Shown in pieces: positions 1-5,380 of a stretch of 6,457 bases of DNA (position 1 is its first letter; each line of letters opens with the position of its first letter). The notes beneath the pieces were generated by a model. The model was not told the origin of the DNA, did not search any database, and was given only the letters and a program-made list of their open reading frames with translations. A program made the position numbers and the translations under genes. The stretch lies in assembly GCA_964564915.1 (NCBI GenBank), contig CAZMCU010000061.1, forward strand, positions 1 to 6,457, in the 5' to 3' direction. This DNA is from JAFGBM01 sp964564915 (GTDB lineage Bacteria; Actinomycetota; Actinomycetes; Actinomycetales; Demequinaceae).

Positions 1-167
1 GCGGGAGCGGTCGGCGACGCCGAAGGTTCCACCTGGACGGTCTGGCCCTCGATGCTGGACTGAAGCGGTCCCGTCAGGACGACGCCGAGGGCCGCGGTAG
101 CCAGCAGAATCGTCGAGAAGATCGCGGCGAACGCGAACAGGCGCGCCCGTGCGCCCTTGCGCTTCAC
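1..167 (-). CDS. N-terminus of a membrane-anchored or secreted protein of unknown function (runs off left edge)
   Basis: The 55 codons visible on the minus strand begin MKRKGARARLFAFAAIF. A short basic segment (K2, R3, K4, R7, R9) is followed by a hydrophobic stretch at about residues 10-31, then a polar segment ending in a Ser/Pro/Ala/Thr-rich run (EPSASPTAP). This is the pattern of a signal anchor or uncleaved signal peptide with an extracytoplasmic linker. The chosen GTG start (167-165) is one base beyond the serC stop, with AGGG inside the end of serC as a possible ribosome site. An in-frame TTG at 191-189 would add eight residues and overlap serC. The tight spacing implies co-transcription with serC. 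No catalytic domain lies inside the window, so I assign no function. Reading frame and membrane segment are seen directly; extracytoplasmic location is inferred. Confidence 0.7.
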   Translation of the reverse strand, partial: MKRKGARARLFAFAAIFSTILLATAALGVVLTGPLQSSIEGQTVQVEPSASPTAP

Positions 168-168
168 C

Positions 169-1299
169 TCACCCTGCGGCTGAGTCTCCAAGCTGTGCCA
201 CCACCCAATCGATGCACGCCGTCAGGGCCGCGACGTCGTCCGGCTCGACCGCCGGATACATCCCCACTCGGATCTGGTTCCTTCCGAGCTTCCGGTACGG
301 GTCGATGTCGACGATGCCGTTTTCCTTGAGCACCTCACGGAGCGCGCCGGAGTCGATACCAACAAGGTCCACGGTACCGACGACGCTCGAACGGTACGAG
401 GGGTTCGTGACGAAAGTCTCGGCGAAGGGGGAGGCATCCGCCCACGTGTAGAGCCGACTGGACGAATCCTTGGTGCGAGCGTCGGCGAACGCCATGCCAC
501 CCTTCGTGAGAAGCCACTCGAGTTGCGCCCGCATGAGGAGCAGCGTCGTGACCGCGGGCGTGTTGAGCGTCTGGTTGAGGCGCGAATGATCGAGCGCCTC
601 CTTGAGGGACAGGCTCGCGGGGATGTAGCGGCCCGACGACACGATCTCGTCGATCCGTGCGATCGCCGCGGGCGACACGAGCGCGAACCATAGCCCCCCG
701 TCCGACGCGAAGTTCTTCTGGGGCGCGAAGAAGTAGATGTCGGTCTGTGACACGTCAACCGCAACGCCACCTGCCGCCGACGTCGCATCGACCACGACGA
801 GGGCGTCGCCACTACCCTCCGGGCGGACGACCGGGGCCATCGCCCCCGTCGACGTTTCGTTGTGGGGCCACGCGTAGGTATCGATACCGTCCTCCGCCAC
901 GGGGACCGAGATCGACCCCGCGACCCCCTCGACGATGCTCGGGGCGTGGAGAAAGGGCGTGGTGGACGCGGCCGCGAACTTCGCCCCAAACTCACCGAAA
1001 ACGCAGTGCTGGGCGCGCGTGCGCACGAGCGAGAAGGCAGCCGCGTCGAAGAACGATGTCGATCCGCCGTTGCCGAGGATGACCTCGTATCCCTTCGGCA
1101 CGCGGAAGAAGTCGGCGAGCATCACCCTGATGTCTCCGACGAGGTTCTTCACGGGAGGTTGCCGGTGAGACGTCCCGAGGACCCCGGGTTGCCCCTCCCG
1201 AATCGAGGTGAGCTGCTCGTCGCGAATCTTGGACGGCCCGGAACCGAATCGACCGTCACGCGGAAGGAGCGTTGGGGGGATCGTCAGTTTCTCGGGCAT
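169..1299 (-). CDS. serC: Phosphoserine aminotransferase (mycobacterial-type SerC)
   Basis: This cytosolic PLP enzyme converts 3-phosphohydroxypyruvate plus L-glutamate to O-phospho-L-serine plus 2-oxoglutarate, the second step of serine synthesis. At 376 residues it has the normal length of the actinobacterial branch of the family. The N-terminus carries RDGRFGSGPSK (14-24), then GTSHRQ (42-47), whose His-Arg pair corresponds to substrate-binding residues of known PSATs. LGNGG (75-79), HNETSTG (146-152) and VVVDATSAAGG (168-178) follow, the last giving the conserved cofactor Asp171. FAPQKNFASDGG (191-202) supplies the Schiff-base lysine, Lys195. NGIVDIDPYRKLGRNQIRVGM near the C-terminus is also typical. 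An in-frame stop overlaps the -10 box just upstream, so ATG 1299-1297 is the first usable start. The gene diverges from manA and is followed by a membrane-protein gene one base downstream. Nothing looks broken. Confidence 0.96.
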   Translation of the reverse strand: MPEKLTIPPTLLPRDGRFGSGPSKIRDEQLTSIREGQPGVLGTSHRQPPVKNLVGDIRVMLADFFRVPKGYEVILGNGGSTSFFDAAAFSLVRTRAQHCVFGEFGAKFAAASTTPFLHAPSIVEGVAGSISVPVAEDGIDTYAWPHNETSTGAMAPVVRPEGSGDALVVVDATSAAGGVAVDVSQTDIYFFAPQKNFASDGGLWFALVSPAAIARIDEIVSSGRYIPASLSLKEALDHSRLNQTLNTPAVTTLLLMRAQLEWLLTKGGMAFADARTKDSSSRLYTWADASPFAETFVTNPSYRSSVVGTVDLVGIDSGALREVLKENGIVDIDPYRKLGRNQIRVGMYPAVEPDDVAALTACIDWVVAQLGDSAAG

Positions 1300-1305
1300 G
1301 GCCTC

Positions 1306-1311
1306 AGCCTA
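1306..1311 (-). promoter_or_regulatory. Putative serC -10 box, leaderless promoter
   Basis: On the minus strand TAGGCT is followed by exactly six bases (GAGGCC) and then the serC ATG. It fits the actinobacterial TANNNT -10 consensus, and the spacing would place transcription initiation at or next to the A of the start codon. No good -35 hexamer is visible; the expected position falls on the facing manA -10 box. The same TAGGCT hexamer precedes ugd and the tRNA gene. The match is seen in the sequence; promoter function is inferred. Confidence 0.6.
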
Positions 1312-1330
1312 GTGTCCCCCACTGCCCTGG

Positions 1331-1336
1331 CATGAT
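1331..1336 (+). promoter_or_regulatory. Putative manA -10 box, leaderless promoter
   Basis: CATGAT lies exactly six bases (GGGCCC) before the manA ATG, the same geometry as the serC and ugd boxes. It differs from TANNNT only in the first base. The GGGCCCATG context is identical to that of ugd. No purine-rich Shine-Dalgarno sequence stands at a normal distance, which also favours leaderless initiation. The imperfect hexamer makes this the weakest of the four boxes that precede coding genes. Confidence 0.45.
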
Positions 1337-1342
1337 GGGCCC

Positions 1343-2515
1343 ATGTACCTACTCCGTCCGGCGCTTCGGCGCTACGACTGGGGTTCCCCCGACGCCCTTC
1401 CCGCCTTCCTGGGGTTCGAGTCGGACGGTCAGCCCTACGCGGAGGCGTGGTGGGGAGCCCACTCCGCCAGCCCCGCGATGGCGCACGTGGCAGACGATTG
1501 GCACGGCCTCGACACGGTGATCGCAGACGATCCCGTCGTCGCCCTCGGACCCGAGGTCATTGCGGCTCACGGAGAGAGCCTTCCCTATTTGCTCAAGGTG
1601 CTCGCGATCGCCCGACCCCTATCGATCCAGGTGCACCCCAGCGCCGAGGAAGCGCGTCAAGGGTTCGCACGCGAAGACGCCGAGGGAGTCCCGCGGGACG
1701 CACCCCAGCGGGTCTTCCGCGACACGAGCCGCAAACCGGAGATGGTCGTGGCGATCACGCCGATGGTGCTCCTGAGCGGGTTGAGACCAGGGGCTCTCAT
1801 CGCAGCCGATCTCGCGCGTCTGGGAGGCTCCGTCGCCGCGCGCCTCTCCTCCCTACTATCGACGGGGGGAACGGAACCGCTCGGGCTAGCGGCCTTCCTT
1901 AAGGGGGCCCTGACGGACCCCGAGGTCACGGGCCTCATCCCCAGTGTCGTTCGCGAGGGAGCGAAGGAAGGCGCCACGCCGAGCATGGTCGCCGCGGCCA
2001 CCGCGGCCGCTTCCTTCCCCCATGACCCAGGTGTGATCGTCGCGCTCGCGATGAACGTCGTTTCGCTCGACCCGTGCGACGCATGCTTCACACCGGACGA
2101 CACCGTCCACAGCTATCTATCCGGGGTGGGGTTGGAGATCATGGCGAACTCCGACAATGTCATTCGCGCGGGCCTGACGACCAAGCACGTCGACGTGCCC
2201 GTGTTGCTTCAGGTGGTTCGCACCACGCCGTCCGAGGCCACGCGGCCGCGCGAGACGAGGGACGGCGCGTGCGTAACGTATGGCGTCCCCGCGGGGGAGT
2301 TCCAGCTCACGGTTGTGTCGAACGGTTCCGATTCGTTCGATCCCGGACCAACGATCGCCCTCGTCCTTGAGGGAGAAGGCTCGGTGCGCACCCGCGCCGA
2401 CGAGACGACGCTCGGGCGCGGCGAGGCGGTCTTCGTGCCACACGCCGACGGTGAGTTCACCGTCTCGACGTCCGGGAGGGTGGCCGTCGCCCGCGTCCCG
2501 CGCCCCACCGGTTGA
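1343..2515 (+). CDS. manA: Mannose-6-phosphate isomerase, class I
   Basis: This cytosolic zinc enzyme interconverts fructose-6-phosphate and mannose-6-phosphate, and so feeds GDP-mannose and mannosylated envelope polymers or lets mannose enter glycolysis. The 390 residues match the usual bacterial type I length. The N-terminus has YDWGS (11-15) and AEAWWGAH (33-40). LPYLLKVLAIARPLSIQVHPS (80-100) supplies zinc ligands Gln96 and His98, KPEM (131-134) supplies Glu133, and DDTVHSYLSG (252-261) supplies His256. The signature GLEIMANSDNVIRAGLTTKHVDV (263-285) contains Arg275, matching the conserved active-site arginine. Residues from about 310 to 390 form the C-terminal cupin-like beta domain. All four metal ligands are present. 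The start is set by the family N-terminus and the -10 box six bases upstream. It diverges from serC and lies 47 bases before ugd, so read-through into ugd is possible. Confidence 0.95.
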   Translation: MYLLRPALRRYDWGSPDALPAFLGFESDGQPYAEAWWGAHSASPAMAHVADDWHGLDTVIADDPVVALGPEVIAAHGESLPYLLKVLAIARPLSIQVHPSAEEARQGFAREDAEGVPRDAPQRVFRDTSRKPEMVVAITPMVLLSGLRPGALIAADLARLGGSVAARLSSLLSTGGTEPLGLAAFLKGALTDPEVTGLIPSVVREGAKEGATPSMVAAATAAASFPHDPGVIVALAMNVVSLDPCDACFTPDDTVHSYLSGVGLEIMANSDNVIRAGLTTKHVDVPVLLQVVRTTPSEATRPRETRDGACVTYGVPAGEFQLTVVSNGSDSFDPGPTIALVLEGEGSVRTRADETTLGRGEAVFVPHADGEFTVSTSGRVAVARVPRPTG

Positions 2516-2528
2516 CCCCCGATCCCGT

Positions 2529-2541
2529 CGGCTCACAGCCG
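2529..2541. repeat. Short perfect inverted repeat between manA and ugd
   Basis: CGGCT (2529-2533), loop CAC, AGCCG (2537-2541) form a five-base perfect inverted repeat 13 bases after the manA stop. There is no T-run, so it is a poor intrinsic terminator. Its centre lies about 28 bases before the predicted ugd transcription start, where a -35 element or an operator would sit. A repeat this short can arise by chance in GC-rich DNA. Confidence 0.25.
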
Positions 2542-2550
2542 CTACGCGGA

Positions 2551-2556
2551 TAGGCT
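2551..2556 (+). promoter_or_regulatory. Putative ugd -10 box, leaderless promoter
   Basis: TAGGCT, then GGGCCC, then the ugd ATG: a TANNNT hexamer ending exactly six bases before the start codon. The first three bases form an in-frame TAG, which also rules out an upstream start for ugd. No convincing -35 is seen. Its presence suggests that ugd and the following regulator gene can be transcribed independently of manA. Confidence 0.6.
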
Positions 2557-2562
2557 GGGCCC

Positions 2563-3894
2563 ATGGAACGCGTCTCCGTCTTCGGTACCGGGTACCTCGG
2601 GGCGACCCACGCCGCGGGGATGGCCGAATTGGGGCACGAGGTCATCGGCGTCGACATCGATGAGGACAAGATCGCCCGGCTCCAGCAAGGCGAGGTCCCC
2701 TTCTTCGAGCCGGACCTTCCCGACATGCTTCGCACGCATGTCGCCTCGGGGCGCCTGAGGTTCACCACCGACGCCGCGGAGGCCGTCGAGTTCGCCGACA
2801 TCCACTTCATCGGGGTCGGAACTCCCCAGAAGCACGGCGAATACGCGGCCGACCTTTCCCAGGTCGACGCGGTCATCGACACCCTCGCCCCGCTCCTGAC
2901 GCGCCCCACCATCGTCCTCGGAAAGTCCACTGTTCCCGTCGGAACCGCGGCGCGCCTCGCCGCCCGCTTGCGTTCCGAAGCTCCGGCGGGTGAGGAGGTG
3001 GGCTTGGGGTGGAATCCGGAGTTCCTTCGGGAGGGCCACGCGGTCAAGGACACGCTCCGACCGGACCGGATCGTCCTCGGAGTCGATCCGAACCACCCCG
3101 GCCGTGTCGAGGAGGCCACCCGGAGCGTCTTTGCGGCCATGCTCAAACGAAAGACCCCGTTCCTCGTCACCGACCTCGCGACGGCGGAATTGGCCAAGGT
3201 AGCCGCGAACGCGTTTCTCGCCACCAAGATCTCCTTCATCAACGCGATGGCGGAGGTGTGCGACGCCGTCGGAGGCAACGTGGTGGAACTCGCGGACGCG
3301 ATCGGTTACGACGGGAGGATCGGCAGGCGGTTCCTCGACGCCGGCATCGGATTCGGGGGAGGGTGCCTTCCGAAGGACCTTCGGGCGTTCCGCGCGCGAG
3401 CGGGCGAGTTGGGGGTCGAGCGAGCACTCGGGTTCCTCCGCGAGGTGGACGACATCAACACGCGCCGCAGAGGGCACATCGTTGCCCTCGCTCGGAAGGC
3501 GGTTGGCGGAAAGCTGAGGGGTTCGACGGTCGCCGTCCTCGGGGCCGCCTTCAAACCGAATAGCGATGACATCCGCGACTCGCCCGCCCTCGATGTCGCG
3601 GGCGCGCTGCACCTCGGGGGCGCCGACGTGCGCGTGTACGACCCTCAAGCGATGGCGAACGCGAAGGTGGTGTGGCCCACCCTCAAGTACTCTGCCAGTA
3701 CCCAAGAGGCGGTTACGGGGGCGCATGTAGTTATCGTCGCGACGGAGTGGGAGGAGTTCCGCATGGCGGATCCGGCCGACCTTGGGCGTCGGGTTGCCGA
3801 GCGGTGCGTCATCGACGCGCGGAACTGCCTTGACGTCGACGCATGGAAGGCGGCAGGGTGGCGCTACCAGGGCCTCGGGAGGCACGCATCATGA
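2563..3894 (+). CDS. ugd: UDP-glucose 6-dehydrogenase (UDP-glucose/GDP-mannose dehydrogenase family)
   Basis: This cytosolic NAD-dependent enzyme oxidises UDP-glucose to UDP-glucuronate in two steps, supplying uronic acid for envelope or exopolysaccharides. At 443 residues it has the typical length. The N-terminal Rossmann fold begins VFGTGYLG (6-13) and contains FFEPDLPDML (47-56), GVGTPQ (84-89) and KSTVPVGT (121-128). WNPEFLREG (150-158), the central helix ELAKVAANAFLATKISFIN (209-227, Lys212 and Asn216) and GFGGGCLPKD (263-272, catalytic Cys268 and Asp272) form the active site. GAAFKPNSDDIRDSPA (327-342, Lys331 and Arg338) begins the C-terminal UDP-binding domain. GDP-mannose dehydrogenase is a close relative and manA sits next door, but the motifs and actinobacterial resemblance favour UDP-glucose. 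The substrate is inferred, the family is certain. The stop codon overlaps the start of the downstream DtxR-type regulator. Confidence 0.93.
   Translation: MERVSVFGTGYLGATHAAGMAELGHEVIGVDIDEDKIARLQQGEVPFFEPDLPDMLRTHVASGRLRFTTDAAEAVEFADIHFIGVGTPQKHGEYAADLSQVDAVIDTLAPLLTRPTIVLGKSTVPVGTAARLAARLRSEAPAGEEVGLGWNPEFLREGHAVKDTLRPDRIVLGVDPNHPGRVEEATRSVFAAMLKRKTPFLVTDLATAELAKVAANAFLATKISFINAMAEVCDAVGGNVVELADAIGYDGRIGRRFLDAGIGFGGGCLPKDLRAFRARAGELGVERALGFLREVDDINTRRRGHIVALARKAVGGKLRGSTVAVLGAAFKPNSDDIRDSPALDVAGALHLGGADVRVYDPQAMANAKVVWPTLKYSASTQEAVTGAHVVIVATEWEEFRMADPADLGRRVAERCVIDARNCLDVDAWKAAGWRYQGLGRHAS
3877..3882 (+). promoter_or_regulatory. Shine-Dalgarno sequence for the DtxR/IdeR gene
   Basis: GGGAGG, eight bases before ATG 3891 and inside the end of ugd. 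It supports the 3891 start over the in-frame ATG 48 bases upstream (3843) and fits translational coupling through the ATGA overlap. Confidence 0.75.
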
Positions 3895-4580
3895 GTGACC
3901 TGATCGATACGACGGAAATGTACCTGCGAACGGTCTTCGAGTTGATCGAGGACGGCATCATGCCGATGCGGGCTCGGATCGCCGAGCAACTCGGGCATTC
4001 GGGTCCAACCGTGTCCCAGACCGTTGCCCGCATGGAGAGGGACGGCCTTCTCGCGGTCACCCAGGGCGACCACCACCTGGAACTCACCGCGGAGGGACGG
4101 TCAGTCGCCACCCGGGTCATGCGGAAGCACCGCCTCGCCGAGCGCCTCCTCACCGACGTCATCGGCCTCAACCTCGCGTATGTGCACGACGAGGCGTGCC
4201 GGTGGGAGCACGTCATGAGTGACCTCGTCGAGGAGCGGCTCCTCGATCTCCTCGAGGATCCCCAGCGCTCGCCATACGGCAATGAGATTCCCGGCCTCGC
4301 GGAACTCGGGGTGGCTTCCCCCGAGGTCAAGGGAGCGAAGAGCGTCCCGTCTCTCTACCGGGCCGTCCAGGACGGAGTCAAGGAGGGTCGCCTCGTTCGC
4401 ATCGGAGAACCCGCGCAAGCCGCGCCAGGGGTCCTCGATCTCATAGTTGCCGCGGGGCTTCTTCCGGGGGCGTCGATCACGTTCTCGCGCAACGGGACCA
4501 GCGTCGAGGCCGACGCGGGAAAGGGTGCCGTGGTCCTCGATGAACTTCCGGCGCGGCACGTGTTCGTGGACACCCGCTGA
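3891..4580 (+). CDS. ideR: Iron-type DtxR/IdeR metal-dependent transcriptional regulator
   Basis: This cytosolic metal-activated repressor belongs to the family that, with Fe2+ bound, controls siderophore, iron-uptake and storage genes in actinobacteria. The 229 residues begin MSDLIDTTEMYLRT, close to mycobacterial IdeR, which fixes the start. The winged helix-turn-helix covers about residues 22-65, with RARIAEQLGHSGPTVSQTV (27-45) as recognition region. The dimerisation and metal domain covers about 66-140. By alignment from memory, Met10, Cys103, Glu106 and His107 match the primary metal site, and His80, Glu84 and His99 the ancillary site; all are present. The Cys favours iron over a manganese-type MntR. 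One residue appears inserted in the wing (AVTQGDHHLEL, 55-65), shifting later numbering by one. Residues about 150-229 form the SH3-like domain. The ATG overlaps the ugd stop (ATGA), so it is probably co-translated with ugd. No convincing iron box is seen nearby. Confidence 0.93.
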   Translation: MSDLIDTTEMYLRTVFELIEDGIMPMRARIAEQLGHSGPTVSQTVARMERDGLLAVTQGDHHLELTAEGRSVATRVMRKHRLAERLLTDVIGLNLAYVHDEACRWEHVMSDLVEERLLDLLEDPQRSPYGNEIPGLAELGVASPEVKGAKSVPSLYRAVQDGVKEGRLVRIGEPAQAAPGVLDLIVAAGLLPGASITFSRNGTSVEADAGKGAVVLDELPARHVFVDTR

Positions 4581-4595
4581 CTCGTCTGTCGTCCT

Positions 4596-4624
4596 GGGAA
4601 ACGGCTCGGTGCACCCGTTCGTTG
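4596..4624 (+). promoter_or_regulatory. Tentative ECF-sigma (SigH/SigR/SigE-like) promoter before the NlpC/P60 gene
   Basis: GGGAAAC (4596-4602) and CGTTG (4620-4624) are separated by 17 bases. They resemble the GGAA-type -35 and GTT-type -10 pairs used by actinobacterial stress ECF sigma factors. Transcription would start near 4631, giving a leader of about 34 bases with the AAGGGA ribosome site. The -35 is not an exact consensus match and the -10 is short, so chance is a serious alternative. No good housekeeping -35/-10 pair is visible in this gap. Confidence 0.25.
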
Positions 4625-4630
4625 ACGGGT
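4613..4630. repeat. Six-base inverted repeat in the gap after the DtxR/IdeR gene
   Basis: ACCCGT (4613-4618), loop TCGTTG, ACGGGT (4625-4630) are perfectly complementary. The hairpin starts 33 bases after the regulator gene's stop. It lacks a following T-run, so it is at best a weak terminator. It overlaps the possible ECF -10 element and could equally be an operator or a chance repeat. Confidence 0.3.
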
Positions 4631-4653
4631 TAGACCGTTGACCTTCGCGTAGT

Positions 4654-4659
4654 AAGGGA
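4654..4659 (+). promoter_or_regulatory. Shine-Dalgarno sequence for the NlpC/P60 gene
   Basis: AAGGGA lies five bases before GTG 4665. An in-frame TAA at 4653-4655 overlaps it, so GTG 4665 is the first possible start. This gene therefore appears to have a normal 5' leader, unlike its leaderless neighbours. The overlapping TAGTAA (4650-4655) is a poor -10 match because it lacks the final T. Confidence 0.5.
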
Positions 4660-4664
4660 TCCCC

Positions 4665-5294
4665 GTGACCGCAGTTACGTGGCGCACCTCCGTGCGTACA
4701 CTCGGCGTGAGTTTCGCTTTGGGAGTGGCCGCCGCGGCCGTCATGGGGGAAGTCGGTACCTCAGCGGAGCCTGCGAGCGTCGCCGTTTTCGCCTCCTCCG
4801 GTGTGGAGTTGGCGACCCAATACGCGATTCAGGACGCTAGGATCACCGCCACGCCGGAGGCAACGTGGACCTTCGCTACTCCCGCCGTGAGCGTCGACGT
4901 TCCCGAACCCGTTGTCATCGCCCCCCGGGCAGTCGTGTCCCACCCCGCCCCACCGTCCGTCGCGGGAAACGCCATCCTCGAGGAAGCCGCCAAGTACGTT
5001 GGCACGCCCTACCTCTACGGTGGCACGACCCCGGCTGGCTTCGACTGCACGGGCTTTGTGAAGTACGTGTTTGCCCAGTTCGGAATCTCCCTACCGCACG
5101 CATCCTCCGCCTACTGGAACCTCGGAACGAGGGTGTCAGCCGCGGATGCCCGACCGGGAGACCTCATCGTCTCCTCGGGGCACGTGGGTATCTACGCCGG
5201 GGACGGGATGCAGATCGACGCACCTCGGGCGGGGAAGACCATTCAGTTCCGCGCCATCTGGCAGACGTCATACGTTTTCGTCCGGGTGTCGTAG
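4665..5294 (+). CDS. Secreted NlpC/P60 peptidoglycan endopeptidase
   Basis: This is predicted to be an exported cysteine peptidase cleaving peptide stems of peptidoglycan during wall remodelling or cell separation. The 209 residues begin at GTG. A basic start (R7, R11) precedes a hydrophobic stretch (about 13-30) and GTSA (31-34), a plausible signal-peptide cleavage region. Residues about 35-100 are an Ala/Val/Pro/Thr-rich linker without LysM, SH3 or coiled-coil features. The NlpC/P60 domain fills about 102-209: YVGTPYLYGG (111-120), GFDCTGFVKYVFAQFGI (125-141, nucleophile Cys128), LPHASSAYW (143-151), RPGDLIV (163-169) and SGHVGIYAGDGMQIDAPRAGK (171-191, general base His173). The third polar residue aligns with Asp185, where many relatives have His. 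There is a single catalytic domain and no visible wall-binding module. It lies 84 bases after the DtxR/IdeR gene, probably in its own unit. Confidence 0.92.
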   Translation: MTAVTWRTSVRTLGVSFALGVAAAAVMGEVGTSAEPASVAVFASSGVELATQYAIQDARITATPEATWTFATPAVSVDVPEPVVIAPRAVVSHPAPPSVAGNAILEEAAKYVGTPYLYGGTTPAGFDCTGFVKYVFAQFGISLPHASSAYWNLGTRVSAADARPGDLIVSSGHVGIYAGDGMQIDAPRAGKTIQFRAIWQTSYVFVRVS

Positions 5295-5313
5295 GTTTTC
5301 AGCGGCTTCCGAT

Positions 5314-5329
5314 TGTGATCGCCGTCACA
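5314..5329. promoter_or_regulatory. Perfect CRP/GlxR-like operator palindrome
   Basis: TGTGATCGCCGTCACA has the perfect half sites TGTGA and TCACA separated by six bases, matching the consensus of the cAMP receptor family, including actinobacterial CRP and GlxR. Its centre lies 59.5 bases before the predicted leaderless start of the aldo/keto reductase gene, close to the -61.5 position typical of class I activation. It sits 19 bases after the stop of the NlpC/P60 gene. The match is seen directly; binding by a CRP-type protein is inferred, as no regulator of that family is in the window. Confidence 0.6.
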
Positions 5330-5368
5330 CCTTTTCCCTCATTCCCGGTGCGGACGCGCGATGTGGCG

Positions 5369-5374
5369 TAAGTT
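5369..5374 (+). promoter_or_regulatory. Putative aldo/keto reductase -10 box, leaderless promoter
   Basis: TAAGTT ends exactly six bases (CGACTC) before the ATG, a full TANNNT match with the same spacing as serC and ugd. Its first three bases form an in-frame TAA, so translation cannot start further upstream. The -35 region (about 5345-5351) has no resemblance to TTGACA, as expected of an activator-dependent promoter, which agrees with the upstream CRP-like site. Confidence 0.6.
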
Positions 5375-5380
5375 CGACTC

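Noticed and set aside
1657..2103. Minus-strand frames inside manA and other shadow frames of 60-190 codons across the window
   Set aside because: They lie within well-supported genes, have compositions rich in Arg, Ser and Pro, and no ribosome site or motif distinguishes them from GC-rich shadows.
2542..3885. A 447-codon open frame on the minus strand opposite ugd
   Set aside because: It mirrors ugd almost exactly, as expected when a GC-rich gene with G/C third positions leaves the opposite strand free of stops. Its protein is Arg/Asp/Gly-rich without any recognisable motif, while ugd has a full set of family motifs.
3843..3890. Upstream in-frame ATG (3843) adding 16 residues to the DtxR/IdeR protein
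   Set aside because: The family N-terminus begins at MSDLIDTTEM with the metal ligand at Met10, and GGGAGG is well placed for ATG 3891. The extra residues would lie wholly within ugd and resemble nothing in the family.
4621..4642. Direct repeat GTTGAC (4621-4626 and 4637-4642)
   Set aside because: Two six-base copies 16 bases apart can occur by chance. TTGACG could be a -35, but no -10 stands 16-18 bases downstream.
4625..4643. Possible DtxR/IdeR iron box containing GGTTAG between the regulator gene and the peptidase gene
   Set aside because: Only about 7 of 19 positions match the consensus, all but one in the left half; the right half is absent.
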